Below, one piece after another: positions 25,796-34,463 of a stretch of DNA of 64,000 nucleotides. The position numbers and the translations under genes are program-made. Under the pieces are notes generated by a model. The model was given only the letters and a program-made list of their open reading frames with translations. It did no database searches and had not been told where the DNA came from. The stretch spans positions 47,330 to 111,329 of the forward strand of contig DWXH01000012.1 in the NCBI GenBank assembly GCA_019119305.1, written 5' to 3'. The DNA comes from Candidatus Alistipes merdigallinarum. GTDB lineage: Bacteria > Bacteroidota > Bacteroidia > Bacteroidales > Rikenellaceae. Every line of letters starts with the position of its first letter. The stretch's first letter is position 1.

Positions 25796-26800
25796 TTATT
25801 TCGATTTCTCTTTCAGAATTTTGCTATTCTTCGCCGCGATTTTCTTATTCTCCGCGGTCGGATAGACGTGTATGTCCACCCATGAACCATCATCGCAAAT
25901 CTTCATGAACGCATCCGTCTCGAACTGGTTATCGGTCGTATAGAGCGGGCACAGCCACACTTCGCCGCCCTGATTTTGGTTGTTCGAATCGCCTGTACGC
26001 TTGGTAACGAACCAGTGCATATCGGCCGAAGATCCGTAGTGATAGGGACCGCCAGCTCCTGCTCTACCGCGTGCAGAGCCGTCGTTGCGCACCGCATTGC
26101 GTGAAGCATGATAGACCCATTTGCTGTCGGCCGTTATGTGCGGATGGCACCCTGCACTCAACCGGACATCCTTACCGGCCAACGGGCCCGAGAAAAAGTA
26201 GGTGGACATCATCCCGTTTTTCCGGAATGCAGCATAGGTCCCGTCCGGAGCGGCAAAAGTACATCCTTCATACCCATCCGGGGGCAATACACCGAGCTGC
26301 CCCTCTTTCAGCACCTTCCCACGATCGTCTATCGTAACCTGTCGGATACTCCGCTCCTTTTCATAGGTATAGTAGAGCGTCTTGACCTCCTGATCGGAAT
26401 CGTCGCTCCACGACGGGAAATATCCGGGACCGATACGAATGGGTTCGGCCGGCAACGCCCCGTCGATCCGCACGATATAGATCTCCCACTTATCGTAATC
26501 GTGGTAATCGTTGTCACCCTTACCTTTGGTAGTCTTCGCCACTGTGCGGGCAAAAGCCAGCCACTTGCCGTCGAAAGAGATCTGCCCCTCGATATCGCCT
26601 CCGATCGCTCCCTTCTCGCAGATTTTCCGTTCGGTCGCAGCTATCTGCTCGGGAGTGTCTCCCGGATGCACGTCGACACGATACAACGTACGCTGACTGT
26701 CGTTTCCCTTGCTGTAAACGATAAAGCCCTCGGGCAGCGAGTACTGGGCCCGAAGTGTGCCGACAATTCCCGTCAGCAACAACATCCATAACCATTTCAT
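25796..26800 (-). CDS. Secreted TolB/WD40-like propeller protein (short paralogue)
   Basis: The 334-residue product has a signal peptide ending LRAQ and aligns with the first 330 residues of the next gene downstream. Shared stretches include GFIVYSKGN, EGQISFDGKWLAFAR, IYIVRIDGALPAEPIRI, FSGPLAGKD, HPHITADSKWVYHA and YHYGSSADMHWF. It ends before the LamG module and has a Lys-rich tail. The paired conserved HPH.TADSKWVYHA and SARG.AGAGG.YHYGSS blocks probably line a shared binding site. It starts 19 bases past an AlgX-like gene on the same strand. The role is unknown; glycan sensing or binding is inferred from the cluster. Confidence 0.75.
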   Translation of the reverse strand: MKWLWMLLLTGIVGTLRAQYSLPEGFIVYSKGNDSQRTLYRVDVHPGDTPEQIAATERKICEKGAIGGDIEGQISFDGKWLAFARTVAKTTKGKGDNDYHDYDKWEIYIVRIDGALPAEPIRIGPGYFPSWSDDSDQEVKTLYYTYEKERSIRQVTIDDRGKVLKEGQLGVLPPDGYEGCTFAAPDGTYAAFRKNGMMSTYFFSGPLAGKDVRLSAGCHPHITADSKWVYHASRNAVRNDGSARGRAGAGGPYHYGSSADMHWFVTKRTGDSNNQNQGGEVWLCPLYTTDNQFETDAFMKICDDGSWVDIHVYPTAENKKIAAKNSKILKEKSK

Positions 26801-26819
26801 GACTTCTGCAGATATATGG

Positions 26820-27830
26820 TTATTTCAACGGAACCTGACTGCTCCAGCTGCTGGCTTCGGTAAATTCACGCGCACTGAGGCACCATACGAAAACATTCTT
26901 CTGTTTAAGGAACGACGGGTCGGCCTTGCTGCGGCGATAGACATTGATGCGCGAAGGTGTGGCACCGGAGCCCCGGACTCCGATCACCTCGACCGGCATC
27001 TTCAGCGCACAGGCCAGATTCGACGCCAATCCCGCCTGCGAGGCAAACATATCGCCTCCGGCATCGAACACCAACGTATGGCTGTCACCGAATAACAGAA
27101 CGGGACTCGCCTTATCGGTTACAGGATCCCCCGAAATAAAATGGAGTTTCCGCGTCTCGGAATACCCCTTCGCAAGGCTCTTATAGAGATCGCCCGTAAA
27201 AGTAAGGTCTGAGGTCTTCTCGGTGTAGCTCTTCGATCCGGATATTCCGTACGACTTCAACTTACCGGCTATAGCTTGTGCAACTACCTTTGCCCCTTCT
27301 CCCGAAAAGTGCGAATCACCCAGACAATACAACGGTTCGGAGAGCCCTTTCTTTTTGCTCAGAAACAATGGAGTCAAGTCGAGTACCTCAACCCCCTGTT
27401 TTTTCAACTCCTGATAAAAACGCTGCAACGACACATCGTACCGCGTGCCGGAGGTAAAATTCCCATCGGCCAGTTTTTCGGGATAGATAATGGCCTTCGG
27501 TGGAACCGGCACGACCAACAGCTTGATTTTCTCTGCCTTCAATGCCTTGTCGTAAACCACGATCGCCTGCAGCGGGTCCTGAGCTTTGGGGTCCTTGCAC
27601 TGGGCGGTTTTCGCTGCGGCATCGCCCCAGAAATCTCCGGTTCCCAGATGCCGCAACTCGCTCTTGAGGAAATACCATCCATCGGTGCCCTCAACCGCAA
27701 TCGAGGCTGCGGATTGGGCCCGTTCCTTACAGTAATTCTGAAAATCGGTACCGTTTTGGGCCCATACACCCGAAAACACCATCGAAAAGCACATCAGCCA
27801 TCCGACCTTTTTCCAAACAATCTGTTTCAT
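26820..27830 (-). CDS. AlgJ/AlgX-like SGNH-fold protein (secreted, soluble)
   Basis: The 336-residue protein has a signal peptide ending VWAQ and no later membrane helix. LGDSHFSGEGA (about residue 168) corresponds to the AlgX/AlgJ Asp-x-His motif, and LLFGDSHT (about 245) to the nucleophile-serine GDS block, so the SGNH catalytic set appears complete. WYFLKSELRHLG near residue 52 matches the conserved N-terminal region. Family members transfer or remove acetyl groups on exported polysaccharides. It lies between a second AlgJ-like gene plus MBOAT and the propeller genes, so a role as the soluble acetyl-transfer partner is inferred. Confidence 0.82.
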   Translation of the reverse strand: MKQIVWKKVGWLMCFSMVFSGVWAQNGTDFQNYCKERAQSAASIAVEGTDGWYFLKSELRHLGTGDFWGDAAAKTAQCKDPKAQDPLQAIVVYDKALKAEKIKLLVVPVPPKAIIYPEKLADGNFTSGTRYDVSLQRFYQELKKQGVEVLDLTPLFLSKKKGLSEPLYCLGDSHFSGEGAKVVAQAIAGKLKSYGISGSKSYTEKTSDLTFTGDLYKSLAKGYSETRKLHFISGDPVTDKASPVLLFGDSHTLVFDAGGDMFASQAGLASNLACALKMPVEVIGVRGSGATPSRINVYRRSKADPSFLKQKNVFVWCLSAREFTEASSWSSQVPLK

Positions 27831-27875
27831 CGTATATCTTTTTATTCGTTAAAATAATCTTCTCATGACATTCGG

Positions 27876-29492
27876 TCAAGGACACAGTTCACCCCACACC
27901 GGCTCCTCCAGTTGCAACATCACATCGTCCAGCTCATTCCGGTTCAACCCACCCATCTGTGCCTCATAATCGCTCCAACTCTTCAACACGACACGGATCG
28001 TCTCGCCCTGACGCAAAAATGCGGCATCGGTCAGACGGCGGTCTTTCATACCGAGCAGATAGACCACAGCCTGAGCCTGTTCGACGGAGTAATCCTCCGA
28101 ACAGATATCGGTCAGATGCAACGTGATTACATGGTCGGAATAGGTCACCTCCTGCGGATCGGGCGATGCGGAACGTGCCGCAACATACGCCGAAACAACT
28201 ATCGAATCCCCCGGCTGCAGGTTCAGAAAATCGCTCTCGTGTGGCTCTCCTAAACTCATCGCTATCGGAGTCCAGTTACCAAAGGACAATTCGCGCATCG
28301 AGAACTCCCAGACAACGACACTCTTGTTCGCCAACCGGTCGACCCCGCGCTCCATCTCGTTGCTCAGCATTTTCCGTGTGGCAATGCTTCCCTCATCGTT
28401 GCGGCGGATCGCATCGACCGGCTGCTGCAACAGATAGGAGAGCTGTTCGGCAAATCCGGCCCCGTAACCCCAGCCCAACCCGTTCAAAGAATAGATGTTG
28501 CTGAAACTGTCTCCCAGAAAGAGGCAGGAGGCATACGGATCGGGCATCCATACATTTCCCATCGCATCGGTCACCGGATGAGTCTCAACCTGTTCCGACG
28601 AAGCGAGCGGCGTTCGTCCGCTGTATTCGAGCATGGTGTAAATATCACCCAAATGATCGACCAGTGTACTCCGGCGAAGATATCCCGCCGCACCATACGA
28701 CATCAATCCCTCCGAAACGAGCAGGCGTGCCAGAGAATCGGCCACCGCCTCCATTCCTTCGGGTGTCCAATGCGTGTCGGTTTTCAGATAAGAGGCAATG
28801 CCTTCTGCTTTTAATCTTTGCAAAATCGAGGTCGGATCAAAAACCAGAATCCCCTGTGCCTGTAATTCGGAGAAGAAAGTCCGATAGCTTGCGTTCTGGA
28901 TTGTCGATACGGAATCGGCACAACTGTCTCCCAACATCTCGGGATAGAGCATCGGCTTCACCGGAACCGGCATGACCACCAGACGGATTCCCCGTTCCTC
29001 AAGTTGCCGAGAGAAATCGGTAATTGCCGCAACCGGATCTTTCCCGGTCCGCTCCCTATGCTGCAAAAAGGGTTTACCTGTCACATATTGGATGTCCTTA
29101 TCGTAGAACCACCAACCTTCCCGGCCCATGACCGCCTTTTCGTTGCCGGTCCGCAGGCATCGGGTCAAAAACCACTGAAACGGCGAAGGGAATACATCCC
29201 GTAGAAATGAAGCCTTTTCCAACTCCGATTCGAAACTCTTCCGGGCCTCGATCAATCGGTCATTCCCTTCGACAACCTCGCTCCAAATCCCTTGCGAGGA
29301 ATCTTCCCCCGTCGTATCGGACGGAACCTGATACGAAAACGACGAGACAAACAGATCTACCAAAGGTACGATCGCGATCAATGCAAGAAATACGATCGTA
29401 ATCATTTTTGCTGTCTTCCTCTCGATCCGTGTACTTCGAATCTCAAGATTCGCCTCTTCCTCTCTATTGTGACTATGTTTCTGCTGTGCCAT
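27876..29492 (-). CDS. AlgJ/AlgX-like O-acetyltransferase, membrane-anchored
   Basis: The 538-residue protein has a polar N-terminal tail and one membrane helix (ITIVFLALIAIVPLVDLFV, about residues 31-49), placing the rest in the periplasm. The conserved WWFYDKD block is near 127, the Asp-x-His motif is LKTDTHWTPEGM near 240, and the nucleophile block CLFLGDSFSN is near 325, followed by EQLSYLLQQPVD. These match alginate O-acetyltransferase AlgJ/AlgX. A beta-rich C-terminal extension of about 130 residues is longer than in AlgJ. It starts 10 bases after the MBOAT gene end, so the two probably form one acetyl-transfer machine. Confidence 0.87.
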   Translation of the reverse strand: MAQQKHSHNREEEANLEIRSTRIERKTAKMITIVFLALIAIVPLVDLFVSSFSYQVPSDTTGEDSSQGIWSEVVEGNDRLIEARKSFESELEKASFLRDVFPSPFQWFLTRCLRTGNEKAVMGREGWWFYDKDIQYVTGKPFLQHRERTGKDPVAAITDFSRQLEERGIRLVVMPVPVKPMLYPEMLGDSCADSVSTIQNASYRTFFSELQAQGILVFDPTSILQRLKAEGIASYLKTDTHWTPEGMEAVADSLARLLVSEGLMSYGAAGYLRRSTLVDHLGDIYTMLEYSGRTPLASSEQVETHPVTDAMGNVWMPDPYASCLFLGDSFSNIYSLNGLGWGYGAGFAEQLSYLLQQPVDAIRRNDEGSIATRKMLSNEMERGVDRLANKSVVVWEFSMRELSFGNWTPIAMSLGEPHESDFLNLQPGDSIVVSAYVAARSASPDPQEVTYSDHVITLHLTDICSEDYSVEQAQAVVYLLGMKDRRLTDAAFLRQGETIRVVLKSWSDYEAQMGGLNRNELDDVMLQLEEPVWGELCP

Positions 29493-29502
29493 GACAAAAA
29501 GA

Positions 29503-30966
29503 TTAGAAGATAAAATAGATAAACGGATTATACGACTGCGAGGTCAGCGCAGCAATCGAGAGCAGAAACAGAGCGAGCAGGGCAAATGCTTTGGGACGCG
29601 AAATGCAACGGGTCCAGTTCCAAGCCGTCGGTGCACACCAGACGATCGCTGTCGCAACCACCATCGACAGCCAAGCATAGGGGGTCAGCATCGAGGCCGA
29701 CAAGATTCCTGAGCCGGTCACTCCTGCACCGGCCCCAAACATAGACTGTACATAGGCCCAAGCATCAGGCAGGGTCGCCGCACGGAAAAAGACCCAAGCA
29801 AACACCACGACCGCATAGGTCGCCAACATTTTTACAGAAGGGGGTATCCGGGTCCATACGGTATTTCCCCGTTGGGTCCGCTCCACGACGAGCATCACAC
29901 CGTGTATACCGCCCCAGATGATAAAATTCCAAGCTGCCCCGTGCCACAGACCGCCCAACAACATCACCGTAAGCAGATTGACATAGGTCCGGATTTTCCC
30001 TTTCCGGTTCCCGCCCAACGGAATGTAGAGGTAATCGCGCAACCATGAGGAGAGAGAGATGTGCCAACGCCTCCAGAATTCGGTGATCGAACGGGAGCGA
30101 TAGGGCAAGTCGAAGTTTTTGGGGAACACGAAACCCAGCATCAGGCCCAATCCGATCGCCATATTGGAATACCCGGCAAAATCGAAGAAGATCTGAAACG
30201 AGTAGGCAATGGCTCCGGTCCACGCCTCGCCCGCTGTACGTGTTGCCGCATCAAAAGCCCAGTCCGCAACCTTTCCGCACGGGTTGGCCAACACGACCTT
30301 CTGTCCCAAGCCCACCACGAAAAAAGCGATACCCCGTGCAAACTTCTCCCACGAATAGGTCCGGTGTCTCAACTGGTCGGCTACTTCCTGAAAACGGATA
30401 ATCGGTCCGGCAACCAGCTGCGGATACATCGACACGTAACAGGCAAAGTCGATGAAGTGGGTAATTCCACGCGCATCTCCCCGATAGACATCGATCGAAT
30501 AGCTCATTGACTGGAACGTATAGAAACTGATTCCCAACGGCAATACGATGTGCAGGGCCGGCAGGACCCACGTATCCGACATGTAGAGCATGGACATCAG
30601 CGCATTCCAGTTCTCGATTCCGAAGTTCCCGTATTTGAAGAAACACAACAACGACAGATTCGACACGATCGATACGACCAGAGCCGTCTTCTGTTTTCGG
30701 GTCCGTGGTCCCCCCTTTGGCAGAATGGATATGGAGCTACGCTCAGATTTGGGCCGGTCGAAATACTGCATAATATAGAGACCGCAGCAATAATCGATCA
30801 ACGTCGACAGAAAAAGCAACAGAACAAAAAGCGGATTGGTCCATCCGTAAAAGATGTAACTCAACAGCGTCAGTACGGCATGACGCGTCCTGCCCCGTAC
30901 GGCATAATAGATACACAGTGCAACGGGCAGAAACCAGAACAGAAACAGATGACTGCTGAAAACCAT
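29503..30966 (-). CDS. AlgI-like MBOAT-family O-acyltransferase
   Basis: The 487-residue polytopic membrane protein begins MVFSSHLFLFWFLPVAL and has about ten helices. It carries the family's marks GISFYTFQSMSYSIDVYRGD (about residues 142-161), ITEFWRRWHISLSSWLRDYLYIPLGG (about 290-315) and the catalytic-His motif LGGLWHGAAWNFIIWGGIHG (about 340-360). It should pass acetyl groups from cytoplasmic acetyl-CoA across the inner membrane to periplasmic SGNH partners, two of which lie directly downstream. The acceptor glycan is not known, and no alginate synthesis genes are nearby. Confidence 0.95.
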   Translation of the reverse strand: MVFSSHLFLFWFLPVALCIYYAVRGRTRHAVLTLLSYIFYGWTNPLFVLLLFLSTLIDYCCGLYIMQYFDRPKSERSSISILPKGGPRTRKQKTALVVSIVSNLSLLCFFKYGNFGIENWNALMSMLYMSDTWVLPALHIVLPLGISFYTFQSMSYSIDVYRGDARGITHFIDFACYVSMYPQLVAGPIIRFQEVADQLRHRTYSWEKFARGIAFFVVGLGQKVVLANPCGKVADWAFDAATRTAGEAWTGAIAYSFQIFFDFAGYSNMAIGLGLMLGFVFPKNFDLPYRSRSITEFWRRWHISLSSWLRDYLYIPLGGNRKGKIRTYVNLLTVMLLGGLWHGAAWNFIIWGGIHGVMLVVERTQRGNTVWTRIPPSVKMLATYAVVVFAWVFFRAATLPDAWAYVQSMFGAGAGVTGSGILSASMLTPYAWLSMVVATAIVWCAPTAWNWTRCISRPKAFALLALFLLSIAALTSQSYNPFIYFIF

Positions 30967-30976
30967 GATTCACACC

Positions 30977-32608
30977 CTATTGCAAAACCAAAATCGCATC
31001 TTCGTCGCTGTGCGACTCGGTTTCAATCCGGTTCTCCGTATAAGAGAGCTCCGCCTTTTCGTACAATCCTGTCGCTGGATAGTACCACGAAGCCTTTTGA
31101 AACCGCCTGTTCCGCTCGTTTTTCACCGCGACACGCTGAGCCGTCGGAACATAAACCAGTATCGTCTCTGCCTTATCGTCGGCCACAACCATCATCGTCC
31201 GTGAGACATGCTCAGACGCCCCGTTGTCCTCCAACAGATCAGCCTGCGGTCGCAGTTTCCACCATGCAAACCGATCGAAAAACGCATGCAGTCGTCCAAC
31301 CTGAATACTACCGCTACTTTCGATACCATCTTTCCAATCATACTGAGACGGCTTTTTCATCCCGTGATTGAACGACTTCTCTCCGACCCGAAGCCACGGC
31401 CATGTGCTCCATGCCCCGTATCCCACGCCGGCAACCGGTGCACTGAACATACTCCAGAAGATACTTTTCCGAACCTCGTAAGCATTTCCGGGCTCCCCCT
31501 GCGCCTCATATACCGGTTCCGTATCGATGATCGGACGAGGTTTAAGCCGAGCCCAATTCTCAACAACCGGTCCCTGTGTTTTCCAACGTATCGTCGATTC
31601 GGAATTCGAGTGCCCGGTTTGATAGGAGATCATACTCAACCACTCCTCTCCGTCATAATCATTCCCATACCAAAGACGGCCTCCTGTGTGTAACGTCACA
31701 ACATTTCCGACGGCATTCTTCCCCTCTCCGAAAACCCGTCGACCAATCTCCTGCCACTTCGCCAGATTCCGTCCCGTAAAGTTGCCATCGCCTCCGAGAT
31801 TCCAGATTACATGATAGGCTTCATAGCGCGCCTTGATGTACGCAGCCAACTTCACCGCACTCTCTACGGGCAATTTGTATCCCGGATTCTCATCTCCGGG
31901 GATCGCCCACAACATGATTGGTGCGGCGACAAGCCCCATCCGGTTGATCCGATCTATTTTGCGGTCGAGCCTCTGAAAGAAAAGCGGATTGATCCGGATC
32001 GGATCTTCTCCCGAAAAGGCCGGAGGATCGAGCTCCGAGGCAGGGAGTCCGCGCCATTGGGTAGAGACAAACTGAATGACGGTATAGGCATGTTGTTTGC
32101 GATGTTGCAGATAGGTTTCCCACTCCTCATCCGTCGAACGCAACGCCCCGTTCCATGCCGTACAGCCCAGATAGAAAAACGGGGTTCCGTCGGCATACGA
32201 CAAATAGTAATCTCCCGTCCGGTGTACAATTTTCCCATTCCGGTAAATCGGCAAAGACGAACGGTTCTTCGTACAGACAAACGTTCCGCTCTGATCGTGT
32301 AATCCCGCATTCGCCGCGTCCGAACACACGGTCCGGTAACTCCATCTACCCTTTTCGTTCGGCATGAACCGCACCCTCCATCGATTCTCTCCATCCCAAA
32401 AGCCGTCACTTGGATACTGTTTTCCCGAAGGGGAGACAAACGTTACCTGTAAAGCGACATCGTACACCGGTCGATCGTAAGCTACCGGACTGTCGAACGT
32501 CAACTCGATCCGATCCCAGATCGGCACTTTGGGTATGTCATCTTTAGCCGCCAAAAGACCGAAAGCAAGTCCCGCAACAACTGTTAAAAGTAGTTTTTTC
32601 ATCCTCAT
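30977..32608 (-). CDS. Secreted DUF5060/DUF4038 glycoside hydrolase-like protein
   Basis: The 543-residue protein has a signal peptide ending at LLAAK. A DUF5060 beta-sandwich (about residues 28-115: DRIELTFDSP, GFWDGENRWRVRFMP) precedes a DUF4038 TIM barrel (about 120-450: FFYLGCTAWNGALRSTDEEWETYL, VIWNLGGDGNF, PIIDTEPVYE). A C-terminal beta domain of about 90 residues follows (DKAETILVYVP). DUF4038 enzymes include apiosidase-like GH140 members that act on complex pectin; substrate here is inferred only. It lies 10 bases before the MBOAT gene start, on the same strand, so the enzyme is cotranscribed with the acetylation genes. Confidence 0.82.
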   Translation of the reverse strand: MRMKKLLLTVVAGLAFGLLAAKDDIPKVPIWDRIELTFDSPVAYDRPVYDVALQVTFVSPSGKQYPSDGFWDGENRWRVRFMPNEKGRWSYRTVCSDAANAGLHDQSGTFVCTKNRSSLPIYRNGKIVHRTGDYYLSYADGTPFFYLGCTAWNGALRSTDEEWETYLQHRKQHAYTVIQFVSTQWRGLPASELDPPAFSGEDPIRINPLFFQRLDRKIDRINRMGLVAAPIMLWAIPGDENPGYKLPVESAVKLAAYIKARYEAYHVIWNLGGDGNFTGRNLAKWQEIGRRVFGEGKNAVGNVVTLHTGGRLWYGNDYDGEEWLSMISYQTGHSNSESTIRWKTQGPVVENWARLKPRPIIDTEPVYEAQGEPGNAYEVRKSIFWSMFSAPVAGVGYGAWSTWPWLRVGEKSFNHGMKKPSQYDWKDGIESSGSIQVGRLHAFFDRFAWWKLRPQADLLEDNGASEHVSRTMMVVADDKAETILVYVPTAQRVAVKNERNRRFQKASWYYPATGLYEKAELSYTENRIETESHSDEDAILVLQ

Positions 32609-32647
32609 GAAGGGTTAGATTTTAGGTCTATTTTCTGAACTCTGTCG

Positions 32648-33568
32648 TCAATCGTTCTGTTTCGGATGCTCCATCAGATCCTTCACCACCTCGGGAGATG
32701 TGTGATCAGAACCCGTCAGTACATACACCAGCATGCCGGCATCTGACACATCGAAATCCCGGCCTCCATTTTTCGAGCACTCCTCCATCCGCGAGTAGAG
32801 CCACTCCCAACTCCCCTCTTTGTAAACCGGGAGATGGCGCGCCTCCGAAGTCCGAAGCCACGAAAACCGATCCCTGTTCGTATTCAGCCCGTCGAACAGC
32901 CGTTTACCCGATGCATCCCGGTCCCGGCCGTTCTGATCGTGGATATGGATACAATTCAACCCTCCGCCTTTCGCCGAAGCAAACGTCTCGACAATCTCCT
33001 CATAGGACCAGCCATCGTGTGCACTTTTATATTTTTCGCGATCTTTTCCGCTGTGGATGTTGTTCCAACGGCCGTGTGTAATCAGAGTTACATACTTCCG
33101 TTTCGACGGTTTTGCCCGTGCGATCCCTTCGCCCAAAACCTGCATTGGGCCGGCTGCGATCAGAATCAGCAGATTGCGACGGGACGACCGGTCGATCTCA
33201 CGGGCTACGGCCTCGTATGCCCGCTCCGGATCGTCATACGCGCAGATAAATTCGGCATCGGGAAAACCGAAGCGATCGCGACCTCCCTCGATGCTCTCGA
33301 TCATCTCGGCCCTTCCGTCATACCCTTTGCGGTCGGAACGCCCCTCCCAAATATGATCGCAATAGACATAAACGGGCAGCGCCTCCTGCATCCCTTGTGA
33401 AGCGAGCAAAGCCAACATCAGCGCTGAAGCCCCCCAGTCGTCTTCATCGTGGGCATTGCCATCCGAACTGATCACGATCCGGCCTCGTCCGTTCCACAAC
33501 GGATCGGCTGCATACACGCCGCTGGCCAACAGCAACGTCATTACCAATACGACACAAGCCCTTTTCAT
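32648..33568 (-). CDS. Secreted nucleoside-hydrolase-like protein
   Basis: The 306-residue product has a signal peptide ending VYAA. It opens with GRIVISSDGNAHDEDDWGASALMLALL, resembling the Asp-rich N-terminal metal site of nucleoside-hydrolase-fold proteins such as DUF1593. Later blocks LLILIAAGPMQVLGE and HIHDQNGRD fit the same fold. Exported members occur in polysaccharide-utilisation loci with unclear substrates. It is probably first gene of the - strand cluster, since about 900 bases without ordinary genes lie upstream. The call is by motif and fold resemblance, not a recognised family, so function stays open. Confidence 0.6.
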   Translation of the reverse strand: MKRACVVLVMTLLLASGVYAADPLWNGRGRIVISSDGNAHDEDDWGASALMLALLASQGMQEALPVYVYCDHIWEGRSDRKGYDGRAEMIESIEGGRDRFGFPDAEFICAYDDPERAYEAVAREIDRSSRRNLLILIAAGPMQVLGEGIARAKPSKRKYVTLITHGRWNNIHSGKDREKYKSAHDGWSYEEIVETFASAKGGGLNCIHIHDQNGRDRDASGKRLFDGLNTNRDRFSWLRTSEARHLPVYKEGSWEWLYSRMEECSKNGGRDFDVSDAGMLVYVLTGSDHTSPEVVKDLMEHPKQND

Positions 33569-33684
33569 CGTCCTATTTTTTACGATCTCTATACCTTACT
33601 TTCGCGACGGCAATTCCTCCCGTTTGCAAAAGTCTATCTCGTTTAACACGCTTATTTACAATATTGCAAGGTAGATAATTTTCT

Positions 33685-33852
33685 CTAATCTTCTCCTTCC
33701 TCTCTCCATTTTTTAACAAAAAACATCACGTCACTCTTTTCTTTGCTTTTCACTTCGACTCGCTCAAAATCCGAGAAACTTTCTTCGACGAATTCCAGCT
33801 TGAATCCATCGCTCCCCCGGACCGGGGACTCCCGGTTTCTGACCGAGTCCAA
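33685..33852 (-). other. Possible small protein or gene relic (55 residues, no ATG start)
   Basis: A coding-like frame on the - strand runs to TAG at 33685-33687 and stays open upstream to about 33900, inside the small-RNA 3' end. From a TTG at 33852 it gives 55 residues rich in acidic and basic residues (KLEFVEESFSDFERVEVKSK ... WREEGED). No ATG lies upstream in frame; the only Met is internal. It may be a non-ATG small gene or a decayed remnant. It lies between the candidate small RNA and the nucleoside-hydrolase-like gene, same strand. Confidence 0.35.
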
Positions 33853-33878
33853 ATATTCACTTATGGTACAGGAGGAAT

Positions 33879-34084
33879 AAAAAAGAAAGCGCGTGAGCCA
33901 TTGTTATCTATTCCGACAGGCTCTGGTAAACCGCGATTGATAAATAAGCAACAGCCCCGCGCTACAAGATGTAGCGTGAGGTAAACGGCCTATTCCCAAC
34001 CTAAAATTTACCAGATTTCGTCGGAGGAATAAGGCTCGAACACTTTCGTGTTCTATCCAATTGTATCCGCACACCCGCAGGCAT
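33879..34084 (-). ncRNA. Candidate 6S-like rod-shaped small RNA
   Basis: The two halves of this region are complementary, forming an interrupted rod: GAGCC (33895-33899) with GGCTC (34033-34037), TATTCC (33909-33914) with GGAATA (34026-34031), GAC (33915) with GTC (34020), and TCTGGTAAA (33922-33930) with TTTACCAGA (34007-34015). Inside is a perfect hairpin CGCTAC-AAGAT-GTAGCG (33960-33976). A consensus promoter lies upstream on the - strand, and the last stem is followed by TTTCTTTTTT, giving an RNA of about 206 bases. Length and shape resemble 6S RNA, which binds RNA polymerase, but conserved-sequence proof is lacking. tmRNA, SRP RNA and RNase P signatures were not found. Confidence 0.6.
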
Positions 34085-34090
34085 GCACAA

Positions 34091-34121
34091 CAAATTTACG
34101 CACATTTATTGAATATGCAAA
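34091..34121 (-). promoter_or_regulatory. Promoter of the candidate 6S-like RNA
   Basis: On the - strand TTTG (34121-34118), 19 bases, then TAAATTTG (34098-34091): both boxes exact and ideally spaced. No start codon follows until 33568, consistent with a non-coding transcript. Confidence 0.8.
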
Positions 34122-34290
34122 TATTTTCCAGAGGGAACCTTATGAATTTTAACAGGCGTGTGTCTCTCGCATTCACCATGGGTGTCGGAAAATAATCCGA
34201 AGGGTATCGCTACGTCATATTCTTTTTCACAAAAAGCAATAGTACATTAATCTACGACAGAAGACTCGGTATTCTCAAATTTTTATGGTA

Positions 34291-34298
34291 TCTTTGGA
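34291..34298 (+). promoter_or_regulatory. -7 box of the 1317-residue glycosidase-like gene
   Basis: TATCTTTG matches TAnnTTTG exactly, giving a leader of about 160 bases before the ATG at 34464. The -33 box is poor. Confidence 0.5.
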
Positions 34299-34463
34299 AA
34301 GACCGATCCGGTAACAGGTATGAGCACCGGAGAATCTTCCTCAACCGCTACCGGACAAACAAATTCGACATGAAATAACTCATAATCTATATCTATCGAG
34401 AATCTTTAGCCACCACCCTGCTCCCCTTTTGCATCCACTTGACCTAACTAACCCTAAACTACT

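Noticed and set aside
33627..33662. Promoter for the nucleoside-hydrolase-like gene on the - strand
   Set aside because: GACTTTTG at 33634-33627 is one base off consensus and no well-spaced TTTG is found.
33841..34100. tmRNA, SRP RNA or RNase P RNA as identity of the structured region
   Set aside because: No tag-peptide or tRNA-like end, no GGAAGCAGCC-type SRP loop, and no GAGGAAAGTC or ACAGAA core of RNase P.
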